A DNA stretch of 8,053 nucleotides from Anaerolineales bacterium UBA3940. Lineage in GTDB: Bacteria > Chloroflexota > Anaerolineae > Aggregatilineales > UBA3940. The stretch covers positions 1,721-9,773 of the forward strand of contig DGDY01000052.1 of NCBI GenBank assembly GCA_002385675.1, in the 5' to 3' direction. Position numbers and translations under genes: made by a program. Below are positions 6,501 through 8,053 of the stretch, piece by piece; positions within the stretch are counted from its first letter, which is position 1; each line of letters opens with the position of its first letter. The notes beneath the pieces are model-generated. The model did no database searches. It had not been told where the DNA came from and saw nothing but the letters and a program-made list of their open reading frames with translations.

Positions 6501-7223
6501 ACAGGCCGCTGGACCATCACCAGCCTGGCCTCCGGCAGCAGCGCAACCATCACTATCAGCGGGAAGGTGGTGGACACCACGCTGGTCAACGGCCCGCGCA
6601 CGTACCGGGGCACGGTGACCGTCGTGACACTGAACCAGTGGGACCCGACGCCCGCCAATGCAAACTGGGAGCTCAATGCCGAGTGGCCCGCGCCCGTGTA
6701 CTACAACGTCGGCAATAACTGCGGCGCGATCACCTGGGGCGACCCGACGAACGGGCTTGAGCACGGCCACCCGCTGATCGGCAAGGATGTGGTCTGGCAG
6801 CCGCTGAACTCGACCTACGGGACGACCATCTCGAAGACGATCTACGCACCGGCGGGTACCACGTATCCGAGTTCGCCCGGAGCACAGATCAGCTCGGAAG
6901 ATGCTGCCCTGTTCCGGTGCCTTGCGACCAGGAACAACAACAGCTTCAGCATCCAGATCAACGATCTGATCCCCGGCAGGTACCGCGTGACGCTGCTGCT
7001 CGTTGAGCCGGACAGCAACCGGGCGGACAACTTCACCATCGATGTCAACGGCACGCGCGTCTTTAACAGCAACATCTGGGCCCGGTCGGGCGGCAACCGG
7101 AACAACGAGATTTACTACATCACACAGGGCGAAATCACGGTTGGCTCGGATGGCAGGGTAACGCTCAATATAGCGCGCTACGGCGCGGTCTCCGGCATCG
7201 GCCTGCAACTCATCGGGCAGTAG
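3561..7223 (+). CDS. Giant TadE-like pseudopilin fused to CARDB, five DUF11 repeats and a malectin-like tip
   Basis: This encodes 1220 residues; TadE proteins are usually about 150-250. The start is ATG 3561, with GAGG at 3552-3555; an upstream GTG (3402) would run through the structured leader and lacks coding character. R17-G18 then QGLVEF fits the Tad pseudopilin processing motif (G, four residues, E, F/Y) with cleavage after G18 and E at +5. A hydrophobic helix (about 25-50) follows, then the TadE AARTAARYAV segment. A typical TadE body ends near residue 237 with PLL and MTNE. Beyond it come a CARDB-like Ig domain (about 264-400), five DUF11 domains (about 402-532, 533-652, 653-774, 775-913, 914-1045) sharing TGVWxxGxLxxG, and a malectin-like carbohydrate-binding domain (about 1048-1220, PGRYRVTLLLVEP, INGT-like FTIDVNGTRVF). 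It is inferred to be a surface stalk or adhesin. No LPXTG or C-terminal anchor is seen. Confidence 0.92.
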   Translation: MLRQDFFQLPTSRKKQRGQGLVEFSLTLMTFLLLMVMIVEVGRILWTYVTLQHAARTAARYAVTGQWFEQYALDPDGHWDASSDDPLKHIPPCWPRFSDDPVAPTVAAYDAYEPFRNPRTCSVEAVALQAMRPLPMDPHAAEGQPGWYRVRVSGVTNDKYPTTGTFTRGDPPASYSYASYFDPVAHAGDQFGWSLGFAGRPEQTVSVRTEMRLPIITPLLSGVVPSIRLWATATMTNEAYGSTGVQRDAMLPPEIPNVSPFETLLPPDLVVSEMAFNGPYTNGMPKADVGAAVPFTVTVKNIGDIEAPPGYVINLYIVPEGGTPDWNAPVASTDPTASPALMQEAVWSVVVDVTFPAVGRYDVYARVDATDVVDEIGTGEETNPLGETNNTYKFPEAVLVGNLVDLRLTSGTVSNTTPNVGETVTYTFNYDNAGFSTATGVVIRHDLDNLGTSQLQFVSANKSCSLSGGVVECAIEDLTPGASGTLELVVEVPNNPALPGQRLTSTTTIGSAATDTEMNPADNQLTLDLLVGGVDVRFTQATVDNNLPNTGNEITYTVTLENLSPNPASNVRVSVALAAGLDYVNDSAGGAYDSGTGVWTIGDLPPGSAASLQLVARVSATSGSPDATFTLLDTTPVNVNTDLVRRVSVQVQNADLRLTKTVEPWLAAYTEDVVYTLTVTNDGPHAATNVQIVDQLPSGVTYRSHDGGTYNPSTGVWAVGNLGVGASATLTITATVSERTDGTLITNNVNAADVTADQYDPITANNQPSATFEVGNKADLEVSGSVSVGSGPASSEVIATVGQTLRYTITVKNNGPNDAFGVTVKDAIKPALLASLQSVSITGPGSLDSSSGVWSVGDIPVGETRTLVITGTVASRSTRSVYTTTANVTLTEPSDLVPGNDRTSLSVTLADTLADLVLTVEPNTASASFGQTVSYTVQVTNNGPMAATDLQISLVDFVSLDPYVLDLGTATPSRGSFNAGTGRWTITSLASGSSATITISGKVVDTTLVNGPRTYRGTVTVVTLNQWDPTPANANWELNAEWPAPVYYNVGNNCGAITWGDPTNGLEHGHPLIGKDVVWQPLNSTYGTTISKTIYAPAGTTYPSSPGAQISSEDAALFRCLATRNNNSFSIQINDLIPGRYRVTLLLVEPDSNRADNFTIDVNGTRVFNSNIWARSGGNRNNEIYYITQGEITVGSDGRVTLNIARYGAVSGIGLQLIGQ

Positions 7224-7274
7224 CCGCGCCGGACACGAACAGGAAGTATAGAAGGGGTCCGTTGAGGAGGACCG

Positions 7275-7976
7275 ATGGCTTTTCTCAGACGACGCGATGA
7301 CGACTTTCTCCCACCTGAGCCGCGCGAACCGCGCGAGCCGATCAAGCTGCCGAAGCTGCGGCTGAGCCAGGGCATCCAGATGGTGCTGGCCTTCACGCTG
7401 ACGCTGGTCGCGGCGCTGGCCTGCGCGTTCGGTGTGCTGGTGCCCGCCCTGAGCCCGGAGCGAGCCTCCGCGCACCCCGGCTCTGAGATCGACACCTCGC
7501 AGCCGACCGCGCGCGAGGCATACGTGCCTGCGCTGCTGCTGGCCCGCGAGACGGACGTCCGCGCGGAGTTGATGAGCGCCGCTGCCATCTGGACGCCGCC
7601 TCTCGACCGCGACCGCATGGCTATAGGCCGCGGCAACTGGACGTTCTTCTTCTATCTGCCTGCGACGGGCGAGATGATGACCGTCGTCGCGGCGGCGGAT
7701 GCCGCGCCCGAGGTTGTGTCCGTCGAGCCCTGGCCTGTGCCGCCCTCGTTGTTTGACGATGAGCGCTGGCGTATTGACAGCCCCACGGCACTGGCCGTCC
7801 TGCTGGATAAGTGCGGCGCGGCGCTTAACGAGTCGCCGGATGCACAGGTCGAGGTGCGGCTTTCTACTGCGTCTGCGAACCTGACGCTGCTGTGGAACGG
7901 GCGCGTGCTGGCCGGGGCGGATGCCGCGCCGCTGTGCGAGGTCACGGTGGACGCGGTCACCGGCGTGCCGAGGTAG
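7275..7976 (+). CDS. Single-pass membrane protein with PepSY-like extracellular region
   Basis: This encodes 233 residues. ATG 7275 is preceded by GGAGG (7266-7270) with 4 bases between, a strong signal. The N-terminus is charged and rich in Arg, Asp, Pro and Glu (1-33). One hydrophobic helix follows (about 34-58), then an exported C-terminal part ending in EVTVDAVTGVPR, which resembles the strand-turn closing PepSY domains. Two weakly similar halves can be made out: one around NWTFFFYLPATGEMMTVVA, the other around LTLLWNGR and the final VDAVTG. The second half begins with DSPTALAVLLDKCG. Two Cys residues, in DKCG and PLCEV, could form a disulfide. It starts 51 bases after the giant TadE gene, in the same direction, with no terminator between, so co-transcription and a linked surface role are likely. 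The PepSY assignment is tentative and no catalytic motif is visible. Confidence 0.85.
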   Translation: MAFLRRRDDDFLPPEPREPREPIKLPKLRLSQGIQMVLAFTLTLVAALACAFGVLVPALSPERASAHPGSEIDTSQPTAREAYVPALLLARETDVRAELMSAAAIWTPPLDRDRMAIGRGNWTFFFYLPATGEMMTVVAAADAAPEVVSVEPWPVPPSLFDDERWRIDSPTALAVLLDKCGAALNESPDAQVEVRLSTASANLTLLWNGRVLAGADAAPLCEVTVDAVTGVPR

Positions 7977-8041
7977 GCTTCGGCAAGGAAACGGTGCAGC
8001 TTTGTTAACCAAGAAACCCCTCCCCCCGCTGACCCCTGCGG
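7977..8041. other. Downstream region with no recognised feature
   Basis: After the TAG at 7974-7976 there is no clear hairpin-plus-T-run terminator. The C-rich stretch near 8018-8041 (CCCCTCCCCCC, then CCCC) resembles the left edges of the hairpin repeats elsewhere in the window, but the contig ends before a second arm could be seen. Confidence 0.4.
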
Positions 8042-8053
8042 CTGTCTCTTATA
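8042..8053 (+). other. Residual Nextera transposase adapter at contig end
   Basis: The last 12 bases, CTGTCTCTTATA, are identical to the beginning of the Nextera mosaic-end adapter as it appears in read-through reads. A 12-base match sitting exactly at the sequence end is very unlikely by chance. These bases are most likely library artefact, not genomic DNA. Confidence 0.9.

Noticed and set aside
3495..8012. A 1505-codon open frame on the minus strand antisense to the giant gene and its neighbour
   Set aside because: It is in register with the sense codons, so it is open simply because the sense genes use no TTA, CTA or TCA codons, as expected in GC-rich DNA. Its product is rich in Arg, His, Gly and Val with no domain, while the sense strand has clear domains.

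Overview
The window is GC-rich bacterial DNA whose 3' end (8042-8053) matches the Nextera transposase end sequence, so it is probably the edge of a metagenomic or isolate contig. The gene content suggests a member of Chloroflexota (Anaerolineae-like). The clues are a TadE-type pseudopilin fused to a long CARDB/DUF11 ectodomain, a paired ECF sigma factor and short soluble zinc-finger anti-sigma factor, a small membrane-anchored PepSY-like protein, and intergenic spaces full of C-rich hairpin repeats. This placement is inference from gene style; no marker gene proves it.

Layout: (1) 2-100, the tail of an unidentified + strand gene. (2) 170-317, a self-contained minus-strand tRNA-Lys(TTT) unit with its own promoter (TTGTTA-17-TATACT) and intrinsic terminator. 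(3) 318-622, a non-coding block made almost entirely of hairpin repeats. (4) 623-2029, a minus-strand gene for an unrecognised polytopic membrane protein, starting at GTG with a good Shine-Dalgarno and a TTGACA-17-CACAAT promoter. (5) 2101-2307, a second block of the same repeat families. (6) 2308-3180, a minus-strand operon with the ECF sigma factor first and its ZAS anti-sigma factor directly after it. (7) 3181-3560, a divergent intergenic region with a + strand promoter and a strongly structured leader. (8) 3561-7223, a 1220-residue TadE-CARDB-DUF11(x5)-malectin surface protein. (9) 7275-7976, a 233-residue single-pass membrane protein, probably co-transcribed with the giant gene.

How the parts may work together: the sigma/anti-sigma pair is a classic signal-responsive switch and is divergently placed from the giant surface protein, so it could control it, but no complete ECF promoter was found. 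The giant protein looks like a Tad-pathway pseudopilin turned into a long cell-surface stalk ending in a carbohydrate-binding tip. It and its leader RNA, which can form mutually exclusive stems, are the most unusual parts of the window. The hairpin repeats lie downstream of the stop codons of both minus-strand transcription units and share a modular architecture.
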